NCBI RefSeq assembly: GCF_003610785.1
Contig: NZ_RAQQ01000010.1
Location: forward strand, 124,001 to 188,000
Direction of reading: 5' to 3'
Length of the DNA stretch: 64,000 bases
Origin: Micromonospora globbae
Lineage (GTDB): Bacteria; Actinomycetota; Actinomycetes; Mycobacteriales; Micromonosporaceae
The position numbers and the translations under genes are program-made. A model generated the notes under the pieces. That model was given only the letters and a program-made list of their open reading frames with translations. It made no database searches and was not told where the DNA came from. How positions within the stretch are numbered: position 1 is the stretch's first letter; every line of letters begins with the position of its first letter. Shown here piece by piece: positions 8,224 through 17,985 of this stretch.

Positions 8224-9176
8224 CCGGCCCCCGCGTCCTGGTGACCCCGCGGTCGATGTCGGCGGGCCGCTCACCCGCCGTCGACCGGCTGAAGGCCGCC
8301 GGCTACACCGTCGTCACCCCCGCACCGGGCCGGCAGCCGACCCGGGAGGACCTGCTCGCCGCCGTGCCCGGCGTCGTCGGCTGGGTCGCCGGAGTGGAGC
8401 CCATCGACGCGCAGGTGCTGGCACGCGCCGACACGCTGCGGGTCATCAGCCGCAACGGTGCGGGCTGCGACGCCATCGACATGGCGGCGGCCGCCGCCTC
8501 CGGGGTGCGGGTGCTGACCGCCCGGGGTGCGAACGCCCAGGGGGTCGCCGAACTCGCCCTCGCCCTCACCCTGGCCGGCCTGCGCGGGCTGCCCGAGGCC
8601 GCGGCGGCGCTGCGCGCCGGGCAGTGGCGGCGCACCACCGGACGCGAGGCCGCCGGCCGCACGCTCGGCGTGGTCGGCTTCGGCGCGATCGGGCGTCGGC
8701 TCGCCCACCTGGCGGCCGGGCTCGGGATGCGGGTGGTCGCGCACGACCCGTTCGTGCGCGACGCCGGGGACGTGCCGCTGCTACCGCTGCACGACCTGCT
8801 GCGGACCAGCGAGGTCGTGTCGCTGCACGTCCCGCCGTCGCCCGACGGTCCGCTGCTCGGCGCGCCCGAACTCGCCCTGCTCCGCGACGACGCCGTCCTG
8901 CTGAACACCGCACGGTCCACCCTGGTCGACGAGGACGCCCTGCTGGCCGAGCTGGACTCCGGCCGCATCGCCCTCTACACCGTCGACGCCTTCGACCGGG
9001 AGCCGCCCGCGCCGTCGGCCCTGCTCGCCCACCCGCGGGTGCTGCCCACCCCGCACCTGGGCGCCGCGACGGCCGAGAGCGTACGGCGGGCCTCCGACGC
9101 CGCCGTGGACAACCTGCTGGCCGCCCTCGCGGACGAGCGCGGCCAGCAGGGGACGGAGGCGTCCGGCGGGTCGTGA
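8220..9176 (+). CDS. D-isomer-specific 2-hydroxyacid dehydrogenase (phosphoglycerate dehydrogenase-like)
   Basis: 318 residues. The NAD-binding loop is GVVGFGAIGRRLAHLA. The catalytic triad is complete: Arg232 (NTARSTL), Glu261 (DREPP) and His279 (TPHLGAAT). No ACT or serine-feedback domain follows, so it is not a full-length SerA and may act on a sugar-derived 2-hydroxyacid or 2-ketoacid. The GTG start overlaps the aldolase stop (GTGA). It is the last gene of the operon and ends 3 bp from the convergent decarboxylase gene. Confidence 0.88.
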   Translation: MTGPRVLVTPRSMSAGRSPAVDRLKAAGYTVVTPAPGRQPTREDLLAAVPGVVGWVAGVEPIDAQVLARADTLRVISRNGAGCDAIDMAAAAASGVRVLTARGANAQGVAELALALTLAGLRGLPEAAAALRAGQWRRTTGREAAGRTLGVVGFGAIGRRLAHLAAGLGMRVVAHDPFVRDAGDVPLLPLHDLLRTSEVVSLHVPPSPDGPLLGAPELALLRDDAVLLNTARSTLVDEDALLAELDSGRIALYTVDAFDREPPAPSALLAHPRVLPTPHLGAATAESVRRASDAAVDNLLAALADERGQQGTEASGGS

Positions 9177-9179
9177 CCG

Positions 9180-10688
9180 TCAGGGCGCCTCGGCCGTCAC
9201 CTCGTCGGCGGCGCGGCGCACGTCGTCGAGCAGGATCTCCATGTCCCGGCGGGTCGTGCGGTAGTTGAGCACACAGCCGCGCAGGGCGAACCGGCCGTTG
9301 ACGCTCGCGTTGGACAGGTAGGAGCTGCCGGCCCGCTGCAGCGCGACCATGATGCGCTCGTTGAGGCGGTCGATCGCCTCCTCGTCGGCGGCCGACCGCG
9401 AGCCCGTGCGGGCGGACGGTGGCAGGTAGCGGAAGCAGAAGATGGACAGTCCCGGCGGGGCGAGCATCTCGAAGTCGGCGCTGGCGTCGACGAGCCCGGC
9501 GAGGTGCCGGGCGCAGTCGAGGTTGCCCTCGATCGCGTCCCCGACCGCCCGCGACCCGGCGTGGGCCAGGGTCATCCAGACCTTGAGCGCGCGGAAGCGC
9601 CGGGACAGGTCCGGGCCGTAGTCCCAGAAGGCGAAGGCCTCGGCGGGGTCGGTCTGCGTCACCCGGGTGTAGTCGGCGTCCAGGGTGAAGGCGGCCCGGG
9701 CCGCCTCGGGGTCGCGGTAGATGAGGCAGCCGCAGTCGGCGGGCAGGTACAGCCACTTGTGCGGGTCGAGGGAGATCGAGTCGGCCTCGGCCAGGCCGTC
9801 GAAGAGCGGGCGCGCCGAGGGCGCCAGCCGGGCGAAGCCCCCGTAGCAGGCGTCGACGTGCATCCACAGCCCGTACCGCCGGGCGACCGCCGCGATGTCG
9901 GCAAGCGGGTCGACGGCGCCGGTGACCACGGTGCCGGCGTTCGCCACGACGCAGAACGGCTCCGCCCCGGCGGCGCGGTCCTCCTCGATGGCTCGGACGA
10001 GGGCGTCGACGTCCATCCGGAAGCCGGCGTCCACCGGGATCTCCCGGACGTTGGCGCGCCCGATGCCGAGCAGGGCGGCGGCCTTGTGGATGGAGTGGTG
10101 GGTCTCGGTTGAGGTGTAGACCCGCAGCGGCGCGGGATGGGCGGCCGCGCCGTGGGCGGCGACCTCCGCGCCGCAGTGGCGGTGCCGGGCCGCCGCGAGG
10201 GCGGTGAAGTTGGCCATCGACCCACCACTGGTGAACAGGCCGCCGGCGCCGGGGTCGCAGCCCAGCGCCTCCTTGATCCAGTCGATGGCGACGTGCTCCA
10301 GCTCGACCGGGGCGGGCGCGGACCGCCACGCGGGCAGGTTCGCGTTCAGCGCCGAGGCGAGGAGGTCGGCCACGGCCGCGACCGCCGTGCCGGGCGCGGA
10401 GACGTAGCCGAAGAAGCGCGGATGCCCGTTGTGCCGGCTGCCGGGCACGACCACGTCCCGGAACACCGCCAGCAGCTCGGTGAAGTCGCGACCCTCGGCG
10501 GGCAGCGGCTCGGCGAGCACCTCCCGCAGGGCGGCGGCGGACGCCTGGGGCGCGATCGGCAGGTCGCGGACCGCCTCGTGGTAGGCGGCCATCCAGTCGA
10601 CCGCCTGGGCGCCCATCTCGCGGATCCGCTCCGGGGAGGGGTCCAGGGCGGAGTCGGCACCCCGCGCCACGGGTGAGATCGATGTCAT
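9180..10688 (-). CDS. PLP-dependent group II decarboxylase (aromatic-L-amino-acid decarboxylase type)
   Basis: 502 residues, typical of the AADC/DOPA-decarboxylase family. PLP-site elements are in order: VVANAGTVVTGAVDPL, MHVDACYGGF with the cofactor Asp, and Lys311 in SLDPHKWLYLP as the Schiff-base lysine. It should decarboxylate an aromatic or related amino acid to the amine. The ATG lies 6 nt after a TATCCT -10-like box with no ribosome site, so it may be translated leaderless. It faces the sugar operon and is probably monocistronic. Which amino acid it uses cannot be told. Confidence 0.92.
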   Translation of the reverse strand: MTSISPVARGADSALDPSPERIREMGAQAVDWMAAYHEAVRDLPIAPQASAAALREVLAEPLPAEGRDFTELLAVFRDVVVPGSRHNGHPRFFGYVSAPGTAVAAVADLLASALNANLPAWRSAPAPVELEHVAIDWIKEALGCDPGAGGLFTSGGSMANFTALAAARHRHCGAEVAAHGAAAHPAPLRVYTSTETHHSIHKAAALLGIGRANVREIPVDAGFRMDVDALVRAIEEDRAAGAEPFCVVANAGTVVTGAVDPLADIAAVARRYGLWMHVDACYGGFARLAPSARPLFDGLAEADSISLDPHKWLYLPADCGCLIYRDPEAARAAFTLDADYTRVTQTDPAEAFAFWDYGPDLSRRFRALKVWMTLAHAGSRAVGDAIEGNLDCARHLAGLVDASADFEMLAPPGLSIFCFRYLPPSARTGSRSAADEEAIDRLNERIMVALQRAGSSYLSNASVNGRFALRGCVLNYRTTRRDMEILLDDVRRAADEVTAEAP

Positions 10689-10694
10689 GGCCGG

Positions 10695-10700
10695 AGGATA
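10695..10700 (-). promoter_or_regulatory. Candidate -10 box for a leaderless decarboxylase transcript
   Basis: TATCCT followed by 6 nt and the ATG at 10688. The TANNNT-6/7 nt-start spacing is what leaderless actinobacterial genes show. No convincing -35 or Shine-Dalgarno sequence is present. Confidence 0.35.
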
Positions 10701-10728
10701 GTGCGATCACGGTTCCGGCGGTGCCCCG

Positions 10729-10750
10729 CCGGCCGCCGGCCGGCGGCCGG
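10729..10750. terminator. GC-rich hairpin downstream of the DUF1275 gene
   Basis: A perfectly self-complementary stretch (centre GGCCGCC-GGCC-GGCGGCC at 10731-10748, extended by two pairs) lies 58 bp after the DUF1275 stop and 40 bp upstream of the decarboxylase start. There is no T-tract, as usual for terminators in such genomes. Confidence 0.4.
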
Positions 10751-10807
10751 GGCGCGCGGCCCGGCCGCCGGGTCTCGGCGCGGCCGCCACGTCGGTGCCC
10801 GGGCGGC

Positions 10808-11554
10808 CTACACCGAGGCCGGGGACTCGACGGCCGGCTCCTGCGGCATGCGCGCGGCGACCGCGATGACGGTCACCAGCGGCACGAGCAGCAGCGCCGG
10901 CGCCCACGCGGGCTGGTGCAGCGCCACGAGCGCGCCCACGGCGGCGCCGCACATGAGGGCCAGCAGGATCTCGGCCTTGGGGCGCAGGCGATGCCACGGG
11001 CTCCGCGCGGCGACGCCGCCGATGAGGCTCGTGAGGGTGCCGGTGAGGTAGGTCGACGACAGGCCGGGCACACCGAACCGCTGGATGGCGCTGCTCTGCA
11101 CGCCGAGCGCCGCCGCCGACAGCATCAGGAGCGTGAGGTCGACGCGTTCGGAGTGGTCGGGCAGGTTGACCTCCCAGACGACGAGGAACGCCAGGAACAC
11201 CAGGAGTTCCAGGCCGAGCGCCGTGGTGACGCGGCGGGGCCACACCGGGTCGTCGGGGCGGGCCGCGCCGGCGACGCGGGCGCCCGCGAGCACGCCCGCG
11301 ATGAAGCTGACGATGGCGCTCCCGGCGGTCACCGCGAGTTCGGCGTTCCCCCGGCCCGCCGAGAGGCCCAGCAGGACCATGTTGCCCGTCATGACGCTGG
11401 AGAAGGCGCCACCGAGGGCGAGGAAACCGACCGCGTCGGCGGCGCCGGTCAGGAACGTGAGCACGACGACGAGGGCGTGCCGGCGCCGCAGGAGGCGGGC
11501 GTCCCGCGCCGTCGCGCCCCCCACGGGTACGACGGATGGCTCTGATCTCGGCAC
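10808..11554 (-). CDS. DUF1275 (YoaK-family) membrane protein
   Basis: 248 residues with about six hydrophobic segments. The N-terminal family signature is VVLTFLTGAADAVGFLALGGAFSSVMTGN; the next motifs are STYLTGTLTSLIG and the C-terminal PALLLVPLVTVIAVAA. YoaK-type proteins are integral membrane proteins of unknown role. The GTG at 11554 is chosen because AAGGGA stands 9 nt upstream; upstream in-frame codons would run into the divergent regulator's promoter. It diverges from the GntR gene with 69 bp between starts, including a 13-bp motif shared with the peptide transporter promoter, so it may belong to the same regulon. Confidence 0.85.
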   Translation of the reverse strand: MPRSEPSVVPVGGATARDARLLRRRHALVVVLTFLTGAADAVGFLALGGAFSSVMTGNMVLLGLSAGRGNAELAVTAGSAIVSFIAGVLAGARVAGAARPDDPVWPRRVTTALGLELLVFLAFLVVWEVNLPDHSERVDLTLLMLSAAALGVQSSAIQRFGVPGLSSTYLTGTLTSLIGGVAARSPWHRLRPKAEILLALMCGAAVGALVALHQPAWAPALLLVPLVTVIAVAARMPQEPAVESPASV

Positions 11555-11578
11555 TGTCGGCCATCCCTTCACAAATTG

Positions 11579-11591
11579 TTCTTCGTATACA
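11579..11591. promoter_or_regulatory. GntR-type operator, copy 1
   Basis: TTCTTCGTATACA, whose reverse complement recurs exactly at 19701-19713. It contains the GTATAC core expected for FadR-type GntR proteins (GTM-KAC half sites). It lies between the divergent starts of the DUF1275 gene and the GntR gene, 33 bp before the latter. Confidence 0.6.
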
Positions 11592-11623
11592 CTTTGCCCG
11601 GAACTTCGGGAGAGGCGGTCAGG

Positions 11624-12325
11624 TTGGCGGAAGACCTGCGGGACAAGCTCGGCGCACGACACCTGCCGCTACGCGATCAGGTCCTCACGGCGCTACGGGC
11701 CGCCATCATCGACGGCGACTACCTTCCCGGTGAGCGGTTGACCGAGGACCGGCTCGCCGAGGACTTCGGCGTGTCCCGCAACCCCGTCCGGGAGGCGTTG
11801 CGCGTCGCCGAGGCGGAGGGGTTCGTGGTGATCCTGCCGCGGCGCGGCGCGGTGGTCGCCTCGCCGAGCAGCGGGACCATCGCGGACATGTTCGCCGTCC
11901 GCGAGCGGCTGGAGTCGCTGGCCGCCCGGCTGGCGGCGGAGCGGGCCACGGCCGCCGACGTGGCCGCCCTGCGGGCCCTGCTGGAGCAGGGCCGCGAGGC
12001 GACGGAGAAGCAGGACCTGCGCCGGGTCGCCGAACTGAACAGCGCCCTGCACCTGCGGATCCTCCAGATCAGCGGAAACCCGTGGCTGTCGTCGATCGCC
12101 AAGGCGCTGTACCTCCACGTGCAGTGGGTCTTCCGGCTGGGCGCCGCCGAACGGGCGCCGCACTCGTGGGCCGAGCACATCCAGTTGGTCGACGCCATCG
12201 AGTCCGGCGACGGCGACCGCGCCGAGCGGGCGGCCCTCGCCCACCTCGACGCGGCGTCCGCGGCGGCCTTCGAGAACGCCGAGGGCGGCTACGGCACCGT
12301 GGACGGTCACCGGCCGCAGGCGTAG
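11624..12325 (+). CDS. GntR-family regulator, FCD (FadR-like) subfamily
   Basis: 233 residues from the TTG at 11624, chosen because GGGAGAGG ends 8 nt upstream; an upstream in-frame ATG at 11576 would put the operator inside the gene. The winged helix spans about residues 10-75 (DQVLTALRAAIIDGDYLPGERLTEDRLAEDFGVSRNPVREAL). The rest is an all-helical FCD effector domain with metal-type residues (NSALHLRIL, SWAEHIQLVDAI). It probably controls the neighbouring gamma-glutamyltransferase and peptide-importer operon, since its candidate operator also stands before the transporter. Its 3' end overlaps the convergent transferase gene by 19 bp. Confidence 0.9.
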   Translation: MAEDLRDKLGARHLPLRDQVLTALRAAIIDGDYLPGERLTEDRLAEDFGVSRNPVREALRVAEAEGFVVILPRRGAVVASPSSGTIADMFAVRERLESLAARLAAERATAADVAALRALLEQGREATEKQDLRRVAELNSALHLRILQISGNPWLSSIAKALYLHVQWVFRLGAAERAPHSWAEHIQLVDAIESGDGDRAERAALAHLDAASAAAFENAEGGYGTVDGHRPQA

Positions 12326-14094
12326 CCCTGCATGCCCCGCGGGTTGGCCCCGGCGGCGAGCACGCCGGTGGCCGGGTCGCGGGTCACCGCGCAGAGCCGG
12401 CCGAGACTCCACGGGTCCGCGAGCCGCACCTCGTGCCCGTACGACCGCAGCGCCGCCCGCACGTCCTCGCCCACGCGGTCCTCGACGACGAGGACGCCGG
12501 GCTCGAACCCGCGCGGGTAGAACGAGGCCGGCAGGCTCGCCGTGTGCCACATGGGGGCGTCGATGGCCTCCTGCAACGACTGGCCGCCCGCGAGGTGGCG
12601 CAGGAGGAACACCAGCTGCCACTGGTCCTGCTGGTCACCGCCGGGCGTGCCGCACGCCATGACCGGCTCGCCGTCGCGGTGCACCATCGTGGGGCTCAGC
12701 GTGGTGCGCGGGCGGCGGCCGGGCGCGAGCGACGAGGCGAGCCCCTCCTCCAGCCAGAACATCTGCAACCGGCTGCCGAGCGGGAAGCCGAGGTCCGGGA
12801 TCGTGGGGGAACTCTGCAGCCAGCCGCCGCTCGGCGTCGCGGAGATCATGTTTCCCCAGCGGTCGACCACGTCGACGTGGCAGGTGTCGCCGCGGGTCAC
12901 GCCGTCCGCGCGTACGGTGGGCTCCCCCGTCGTCGGGTCGGTCGACCCGGCCCGCTCCTCGGCGCCGTGCCGGACGTGGGCCGGCAGGCGGGGGTCGGCC
13001 CCCTCGGGGCGCCCCGGCCGCAGCCGCGTCGAGGCCCGGTCGCCGATGAGCGCCGCCCGCTCCCGCGCGTACTCCGGGGAGAGCAGCGCCTTGGCGGGCA
13101 CGGGGACGTCGCCGTACCAGGCCTCACGGTCGGCGAAGGCGAGCTTGAGCGCCTCGGCCTGGGCGTGGATGCCGGCCGCCGTCCCCGGGTCGTACGCTGC
13201 CGGGTCGCCCAGCGCGTCGAGGACGGCGAGCGTCTCCAGCAGCACCGGCCCCTGCCCCCAGAACCCGGTCTTCGCCACCGTCCAGCCGTTCCAGTCGAGC
13301 GTGACCGGCTCCTCCCAGGTGGCCGAGTAGGCGGCCATGTCGGCGCCGGTCACGAGGCCCGCGTGCGGGGTGCCACTGGAGTCCTGGAACGGCTGCCGGC
13401 TGAACCGGTCGACCGCCTCGGCCACGAATCCCTCCCGCCAGGCGCGGCGGGCCGCCTCGATCTGCGCCTCCCGGTCGCCGCCGGCGGCCCGCCCGGCGTC
13501 GACCAGTCCCCGCAGGGTCCGCGCGTACGCCGGGTTGGTGAACAGCTCGCCCGCGGCGGGGGGCCGCCCGCCGCGCAGCCAGAGCTGCGCGGAGGTGGGC
13601 CAGTGTTCCTCGAACAGGTCCTGCACCGACGCGACGGTCGCGCCGACCCGGCCGACCAGCGGGTGGCCGGCGCCGGCGTAGCCGATCGCCGGTTCCAGCA
13701 CCTCGGCCAGCGGGAACGTGCCGTGGTCGCGCAGCAGCAGGAGCCAGGCGTCGACGGCGCCGGGCACGGCCGCCGCGAGGGGGCCGGCGCCGGGGATGAG
13801 GTCCATGCCGAGGGACCGGAAGTGCGCGATGGTCGCGCCGGCCGGTGCCGGTCCCTGCCCGCAGAGCACCTTCGGCGCCGGGTCGGCGGCGGTCGCCACG
13901 ATGGCGGGCACCTCCCCGGCCGGCCCGTTGAGGTGCGGTTCGACGACGTGCAGGACGAACCCGGCGGTGACCGCGGCGTCGAAGGCGTTGCCGCCACGTT
14001 CGAGGATGCCCATGGCCGCCTGGCTGGCGAGCCAGTGGGTCGAGGACACCATCCCGAACGTGCCCTGCAGGGTCGGCCTCGTGGTGAACGTCAT
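12307..14094 (-). CDS. ggt: Gamma-glutamyltransferase-family protein, no signal peptide
   Basis: 595 residues, full GGT length. The large-subunit signature is ILERGGNAFDAAVTAGF. The autocleavage nucleophile is Thr404 in GDTCHVDVVDRWGN, and the glycine loop is CGTPGGDQQDQW. Unlike the second copy at 34481, it has no signal peptide, so it should work in the cytoplasm on imported substrates. It is the last gene of the importer operon (ATGA overlap with the ATPase gene). The family hydrolyses or transfers gamma-glutamyl groups, so the importer may carry glutathione or gamma-glutamyl peptides. The residue after the nucleophile is Cys rather than the common Thr; the effect is unknown. Confidence 0.88.
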   Translation of the reverse strand: MTFTTRPTLQGTFGMVSSTHWLASQAAMGILERGGNAFDAAVTAGFVLHVVEPHLNGPAGEVPAIVATAADPAPKVLCGQGPAPAGATIAHFRSLGMDLIPGAGPLAAAVPGAVDAWLLLLRDHGTFPLAEVLEPAIGYAGAGHPLVGRVGATVASVQDLFEEHWPTSAQLWLRGGRPPAAGELFTNPAYARTLRGLVDAGRAAGGDREAQIEAARRAWREGFVAEAVDRFSRQPFQDSSGTPHAGLVTGADMAAYSATWEEPVTLDWNGWTVAKTGFWGQGPVLLETLAVLDALGDPAAYDPGTAAGIHAQAEALKLAFADREAWYGDVPVPAKALLSPEYARERAALIGDRASTRLRPGRPEGADPRLPAHVRHGAEERAGSTDPTTGEPTVRADGVTRGDTCHVDVVDRWGNMISATPSGGWLQSSPTIPDLGFPLGSRLQMFWLEEGLASSLAPGRRPRTTLSPTMVHRDGEPVMACGTPGGDQQDQWQLVFLLRHLAGGQSLQEAIDAPMWHTASLPASFYPRGFEPGVLVVEDRVGEDVRAALRSYGHEVRLADPWSLGRLCAVTRDPATGVLAAGANPRGMQGYACGR

Positions 14095-15088
14095 GACAGC
14101 ACCTCACTCGTGTCGGCGGCCCGGACGTCGGGTCGCGTGCCGTCCGGCCGGACCAGGTGGCAGGCGGCCATGCCGTCGCCGTACCCGATCTGCGCCGGCA
14201 CCTCGGTCGCGCACCGGTCGAACGCGAGCGGGCACCGGGTGCGGAAGCGGCAGCCGGACGGCGGGTCCAGTGCCGAGGGCAGGTCGTCGCCGAGCAGCAC
14301 CTGCTGGCGTTCCCGCTGGCGGACCGGGTCGGCCACCGGCGCCGCCGACAGCAGCGCCTGCGTGTAGGGGTGGGCCGGACGCGTGAAGATCTGCTCGCGG
14401 GAGCCCGTCTCGACGAGCTGGCCGAGGTACATGACGGCGATGTCGTCGGCCAGGTACTCCACGGCGGACAGGTCGTGGGTGATGAACAGGCAGGCGAACC
14501 CGATGTCCCGCTGCAGGTCGGCGAGGAGGTTGAGCACGGACGCCTGGACGGACACGTCGAGCGCGCTCGTGGGTTCGTCCGCGATGAGCAGCATGGGCTC
14601 GGAGATCAGGGCGCGGGCGATGCTGACCCGCTGGCGCTGGCCGCCGGAGAGCTCGTGGGGGTAGCGGCGGGCCACCTCGGCCCGCAGGCCCACCCGGCCG
14701 AGTTCCGCAGCGACGCGGGCGTCCCGGTCGCGCCGCGACATCCGGGTGCGGGACAGCCGCAACGGCTCGGCCACGATGTCGCCGACGAGCATGCGCGGGT
14801 CCAGCGAGCCGGCGGGGTCCTGGAAGACGATCGAGACGCGGCTGCGGTGCCGGCGCAGCTGCCGCCGGGGCAGGTGGGTGACGTCCGTCCCGGCGATGCG
14901 GACCACGCCCGCGGTGGGCTCCACGAGCCGGACGACGCACCGGCCCACGGTGGACTTCCCAGAGCCGCTCTCCCCCACCAGCGCCGTGACCCGGCCCCGG
15001 GGGATGGTGAGGGAGACGCCGTCCACGGCACGGACCGGCCCGAAGTGCATCACGAGGTCCTCGAGTTCGAGGGCGTGTGGTTCCGCCG

Positions 15089-15092
<4 letters not shown>
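14091..15092 (-). CDS. Peptide ABC transporter ATP-binding protein (OppF/DppF type)
   Basis: 333 residues. Walker [11 protein letters not shown]-loop [13 protein letters not shown], signature [15 protein letters not shown], Walker [13 protein letters not shown] and switch His (FITHDLS). The C-terminal oligopeptide/dipeptide-transporter tail ([14 protein letters not shown], with clustered cysteines) marks it as OppF/DppF. It powers import together with the partner ATPase encoded upstream. ATGA overlaps on both sides place it in one transcript with its neighbours. Confidence 0.93.
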
Positions 15093-16140
<1,048 letters not shown>

Positions 16141-16141
<1 letters not shown>

Positions 16142-17025
16142 CACCGGTCTCCCTTCGGGTCGAGGGCGTCCCGGAGCGCGTCGCCGAAGACGTTGAACGC
16201 GAGCGCCAGCCCCATGATCACCACGCCGGGCAGGACGGCGGCCCACGGGGCCCGGGCGGCGAACTGCTGGGCGGTGGCCAGCATGGTGCCGAGGCTGGGC
16301 GCCGGAGGCTGGATGCCCAGCCCCAGGAACGACAGCACCGCCTCGCCGAGGATCGCGGCCGGGACCGCGACCGTGGCCTGCACGAGGATCACCGACGTGG
16401 CGTTGGGCAGGACGTGCCGGGCGAGGACCCACAGGTCGCTGGCGCCGTCCACGACGGCGGCGGCCACGAAGTCCAGCGACTTGAGCCGCAGGGTGTCCGA
16501 GCGCACCACGCGGATGACCCCGGGGATCTGCGCGATCCCGATGGCCACGGCCGCGTTGGTCAGGCTGGCGCCCCGGATGGCCGCCAGGCCCACCGCCATG
16601 ATCAGGAACGGGAACGCGAGCAGCAGGTCGGTCAGGCGGGAGATCACGGCGTCCCAGGCCCGGAAGTAGCCCGCGGCGAGGCCGAGCGGCACGCCGACGA
16701 CCAGGGACGTGGCGACCGCCAGCAGCGCCACCTGGAGGGACGCCCGGGCGCCGAGCATGATCCGGGAGAGCACGTCGCGGCCCAGGTCGTCGGTCCCCAG
16801 CACGTGGCCCGGGGTGCCCGGCGGGGCGAACGTGTGGGCGAAGTCGGTCTGCTCGACCGCGTAGGGCGCGATCCACGGCGACAGCACGGCGACGACCGCC
16901 ACGAGCGCCAGCACGACGAAGCTCACGACGGCGAGCGGGTTGCGTCGCAGCCGCCGCAGGACGCGGGCCCGGCGGGTGGTGCCGGCCGGCGTGGCCTCCG
17001 CCATGGGTACGGTGAGGACGGTCAT
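16141..17025 (-). CDS. Peptide ABC transporter permease (OppC/DppC type)
   Basis: 294 residues. An N-terminal cytoplasmic stretch is followed by a first membrane helix (LAVVSFVVLALVAVVAVLSP), the periplasmic signature HVLGTDDLGRDVLSRIM, and a five-helix BPD_transp_1 core with the coupling segment AAVVDGASDLWVLARHVLPN. The start at 17025 gives an ATGA overlap with the upstream permease; an internal ATG about 20 nt later is less likely. It forms the pore with OppB. Confidence 0.92.
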
Positions 17026-17978
17026 GCGGCACCACCCGCCACCCGGATGCGCGGGTCGATGACCGAGTAGAGCAGGTCGACCAGGAAGTTGATGACGATG
17101 TACGCGGTCGCCGTGAGCAGGACGACCGCCTGGATCACCGGGTAGTCCCGCTGGAACACGGCGTCGATGGTCATCTTGCCGAAGCCGGGCAGCCCGAAGA
17201 TCTGCTCGGTGACGACGGCCCCCGAGATCAGGCCCCCGAGCTGGAGACCCACGATCGTCACCACCACGATGAGGCTGTTGCGCAGGGCGTGCCGGCTGAT
17301 GACGGCACGCGGCCGCAGCCCCTTCGCCTTCGCGGTGCGCACGTAGTCGGAGGAGAGCGAGTCGAGCATGGCCGACCGGGTCTGCCGCATGATGATGGCG
17401 GCGAGTCCGGTGCCGAGGATGACGGCGGGGAGCACGAGGTGGTGCAGGTTGCCCACCGGATCGTCCCCCAGCGGCACGAACCCGGAGGCCGGGAAGAGGC
17501 CGGTGGCCACGGAGAGGTAGAGGATCGCGAGCAGCCCGAGCCAGAAGTGCGGCACGGACAGGCCGACCAGCGCCAGCCCGTTGGCCAGCCACTCGGCGGG
17601 GCGCCCGCGGCGGACGGCCGCGAGCACCCCGGCGCCGACGCCGAGCGCCGTGGCGATGAGGATCGCCAGGACGGACAGCTCGACCGTCACGGGCAGGGCG
17701 GTGGTGAGCATCGACGACACCGGCACGCCGGTGCGGATCGACTCCCCGAAGTCGCCCTGCGCCACGCGTCCGAGGTAGCGGGCGAACTGCAGGGGCAGCG
17801 GCTGGTCGAGCCCGTAGTGGTGGCGGATGGCCGCCAGCGCCTCCGGCGACCGGTCCTCCCCCGCCAGGGCGAGGGCCGGGTCCCCGGGGAGCGCCCGCAC
17901 CCCGAGGAACACGACGACCGTCGACAGCAGCAGGGTCAGCGCCGACTGCCAGGCGCGGGTGATCAGATACCGGGACAT
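17022..17978 (-). CDS. Peptide ABC transporter permease (OppB/DppB type)
   Basis: 318 residues with six hydrophobic segments. It shows the DppB features of an N-terminal helix followed by a large outside loop (VFLGVRALPGDPALALAGED, HYGLDQPLPLQFARYLGRVAQGDFG) and the coupling motif VRTAKAKGLRPRAVISRHALRNS. The ATG at 17978 is preferred over a TTG six bases upstream. Only 7 bp separate it from the substrate-binding gene, so it is co-transcribed. Confidence 0.92.
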   Translation of the reverse strand: MSRYLITRAWQSALTLLLSTVVVFLGVRALPGDPALALAGEDRSPEALAAIRHHYGLDQPLPLQFARYLGRVAQGDFGESIRTGVPVSSMLTTALPVTVELSVLAILIATALGVGAGVLAAVRRGRPAEWLANGLALVGLSVPHFWLGLLAILYLSVATGLFPASGFVPLGDDPVGNLHHLVLPAVILGTGLAAIIMRQTRSAMLDSLSSDYVRTAKAKGLRPRAVISRHALRNSLIVVVTIVGLQLGGLISGAVVTEQIFGLPGFGKMTIDAVFQRDYPVIQAVVLLTATAYIVINFLVDLLYSVIDPRIRVAGGAA

Positions 17979-17985
17979 CGACAAC

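Noticed and set aside
5647..8274. An 875-codon minus-strand open frame opposite the kinase and aldolase genes
   Set aside because: Low-complexity Arg/Gly-rich translation with no motifs. The + strand kinase and aldolase have complete signatures.
1951..9176. Myo-inositol (iol) or ascorbate (ula) catabolic operon
   Set aside because: IolB, IolD, IolE and UlaD/E/F equivalents are absent. The cupin is of the archaeal phosphoglucose isomerase type, not 5-deoxyglucuronate isomerase.
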